Source: Novosphingobium sp.
GTDB lineage: Bacteria > Pseudomonadota > Alphaproteobacteria > Sphingomonadales > Sphingomonadaceae
Reading direction: 5' to 3'
NCBI RefSeq assembly: GCF_039595395.1
Contig: NZ_JBCNLP010000001.1
Location: 62,001 to 126,000, forward strand
Length of the DNA stretch: 64,000 nt
The translations under genes and the position numbers were made by a program. This document shows, one piece after another, positions 62,903 through 64,000 of the stretch. Numbering within the stretch: the first letter of the stretch is position 1; each line of letters begins with the position of its first letter. The notes beneath the pieces were generated by a model, which did not search any database, was not told the DNA's origin, and was given only the letters and a program-made list of their open reading frames with translations.

Positions 62903-63676
62903 TTACTTCCGCAATTCAACCCAGATCGGCGCATGGTCGCTGGCCTTTTCCCGCCCGCGATGGTCCTTGTCGACTCCGCAAGCCACCAGACGATCCGCTG
63001 CCTCGGGCGAGAGCAGGGCATGATCGATGCGGAAGCCATGATCGCGCTGCCATGCTCCGGCCTGATAGTCCCAATAGGTCCAGACGCCGCCATCGGGATT
63101 GTGGGTGGCGATGGCGTCCGTCCAACCATCGTTGAGCAAACGCAGATAGGCATCACGCGATTCCGGCTGCATCAGCGCGTCATCGGCCATGGCCTTGGGG
63201 GACCAGATGTCGCGATCGGTGGGGATGACGTTGAAATCGCCTGTCACCACGACCGGGATTTCCAGAGCGCGCAGCTCGGCCATGCGGTTGCGCAGGCGTT
63301 CCATCCAGCGCAGCTTGTAATCGAACTTTGGGCCGGGTTGCGGGTTGCCGTTGGGCAGATAGATGCCGGCGATGCGGACCCCGAAAACATCGGCCTCGAT
63401 GTAGCGGGAATGCTCATCCTCGGGTTCTCCGGCCAGGCCGCGCTGGGTTTCGACGGGCTTTTCGCCATCGGCCAGGATCGCCACGCCGTTGAAGCCCTTC
63501 TGGCCGTGCCAGATGGCGTGATAGCCGATCTTCTCGAACTCATCGGCGGGGAAGCCCTCGTCCTGGGTCTTGATCTCCTGCAGGCAGGCGACCGAGGGGC
63601 GCGTCTCTTCCAGCCACTCCAGCAGGCGCGGCAGGCGGGCCTTGATGCCGTTGATGTTGAAGCTGGCGATTTTCAT
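62903..63676 (-). CDS. xth: Exodeoxyribonuclease III
   Basis: 257 residues. MKIASFNINGIKARLPRLLEWLEETRPSVACLQEIKTQD, then TGDFNVIPTDRDIW and FRIDHALLSPEAADRL and ASDHAPIWVEL supply the catalytic residues. It is an AP endonuclease of base excision repair. The start at 63676 is chosen. Confidence 0.95.
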   Translation of the reverse strand: MKIASFNINGIKARLPRLLEWLEETRPSVACLQEIKTQDEGFPADEFEKIGYHAIWHGQKGFNGVAILADGEKPVETQRGLAGEPEDEHSRYIEADVFGVRIAGIYLPNGNPQPGPKFDYKLRWMERLRNRMAELRALEIPVVVTGDFNVIPTDRDIWSPKAMADDALMQPESRDAYLRLLNDGWTDAIATHNPDGGVWTYWDYQAGAWQRDHGFRIDHALLSPEAADRLVACGVDKDHRGREKASDHAPIWVELRK

Positions 63677-63700
63677 GTGAAGGTTCCTAGGAAGAGACAA

Positions 63701-63887
63701 GCAGGGGGCGTTACGCCCCCTGCACCCCCATTACGTCTCCCGACGAGAGGGGGCGCAAGTGCGCAGCCTTACGCTCCCTCTCTACCGCCGGAGGCCATAA
63801 ATGAAAGCCGCTTCGCGGCATGGCGCCGCGATGAGATGATGCGCAGCGTAGACATTAACGGGAGCGCGAGGGCGATGGCCCTCGCAT
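63701..63887 (-). repeat. Dispersed nested-palindrome element, copy 13 (reverse, variant)
   Basis: The first hairpin is GCAGGGGGCGTTACGCCCCCTGC, with fuller pairing than copy 12. The opposite end is the standard GCGAGGGC-GATG-GCCCTCGC. Between the 5' ends of divergent genes. Confidence 0.88.
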
Positions 63888-63955
63888 TTTCCTCTTCTTC
63901 CCCTTTCGACCAAAATCGCATTCCCCCTTGCCTTTATCGGGTCTAGACCTCCCAT

Positions 63956-64000
63956 ATGACCCAGACCATCCTTGCCCCCTTCCCCGCCCAGCGCCCCCGC
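63956..64000 (+). CDS. Start of an unidentified gene, cut by the window edge
   Basis: ATG at 63956 opens the frame MTQTILAPFPAQRPR and stays open to the end. Proline and arginine content is compatible with HemB N-termini, but 15 residues do not decide it. The upstream sequence after element copy 13 lacks a clear ribosome site. Confidence 0.4.
   Translation, partial: MTQTILAPFPAQRPR

Overview
The window is GC-rich chromosomal DNA from an alphaproteobacterium, most likely a sphingomonad close to Novosphingobium. The signs are the suf cluster headed by an Rrf2 regulator, a PopZ-type DUF2497 protein, CarD, an Suv3-like helicase, a fused ThiS-ThiG, and the neighbourhood of the replication origin. 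The genus is inference; the class is well supported.

Layout: 1-6.2 kb holds the suf Fe-S cluster operon on the minus strand (Rrf2, SufB, SufC, an unknown exported Cys protein, SufD, SufS, SufT, SufA). A probable small RNA and pyrD follow. 8-20 kb carries an acyl-CoA ligase, an OsmC/pirin redox group with a divergent LysR regulator, a cupin, a ZnuD-like TonB receptor, a MocR/EamA pair and an outer-membrane porin. 20-26 kb has a thiS-thiG fusion, a MerC-like protein, ctaA, cutA, rplM-rpsI and a phosphoesterase. 26-34 kb has a damaged fumarase, a degenerate PIMT-like gene with tolC, popZ, a ferredoxin, a CBS protein, erpA and an M23 peptidase. 34-45 kb has an Suv3-like helicase with hsp15 and fdxA, carD, a GIN-domain lipoprotein, tsaC, an ATPase, a sugar-dehydrogenase-like protein and a methionine sulfoxide reductase. 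45-62 kb is the origin region.

Origin region: parB, parA, rsmG, mnmG, mnmE, rho, hemJ and hemE run leftward. A PpsR/DUF299 gene, maf, aroE, coaE, dnaQ, hpf and ptsN run rightward. The non-coding switch point at 55325-55669 has several DnaA-box-like 9-mers and lies between hemE and the DUF299 gene, the position of oriC in Caulobacter. Three parS-like 16-mers lie within about 2.5 kb around rsmG and mnmG/mnmE, and a fourth lies at 62.26 kb.

The most striking non-coding feature is a dispersed element of about 180-230 bp, present in 12 near-complete copies and one decayed copy. Both ends are GC-rich hairpins, the middle is another inverted repeat, and the outer flanks are purine-rich on the left and pyrimidine-rich on the right. 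Most copies begin within about 25 bp of a stop codon. The terminal hairpins vary in sequence but keep their pairing, so they look like selected gene-end structures, perhaps a non-autonomous mobile element used as a bidirectional terminator.

Two essential, highly conserved genes, fumarase and rho, have central parts that look like another organism's sequence (gammaproteobacterial, Xanthomonad-like) and carry frame-breaking indels. Assembly or polishing contamination is the simplest reading.
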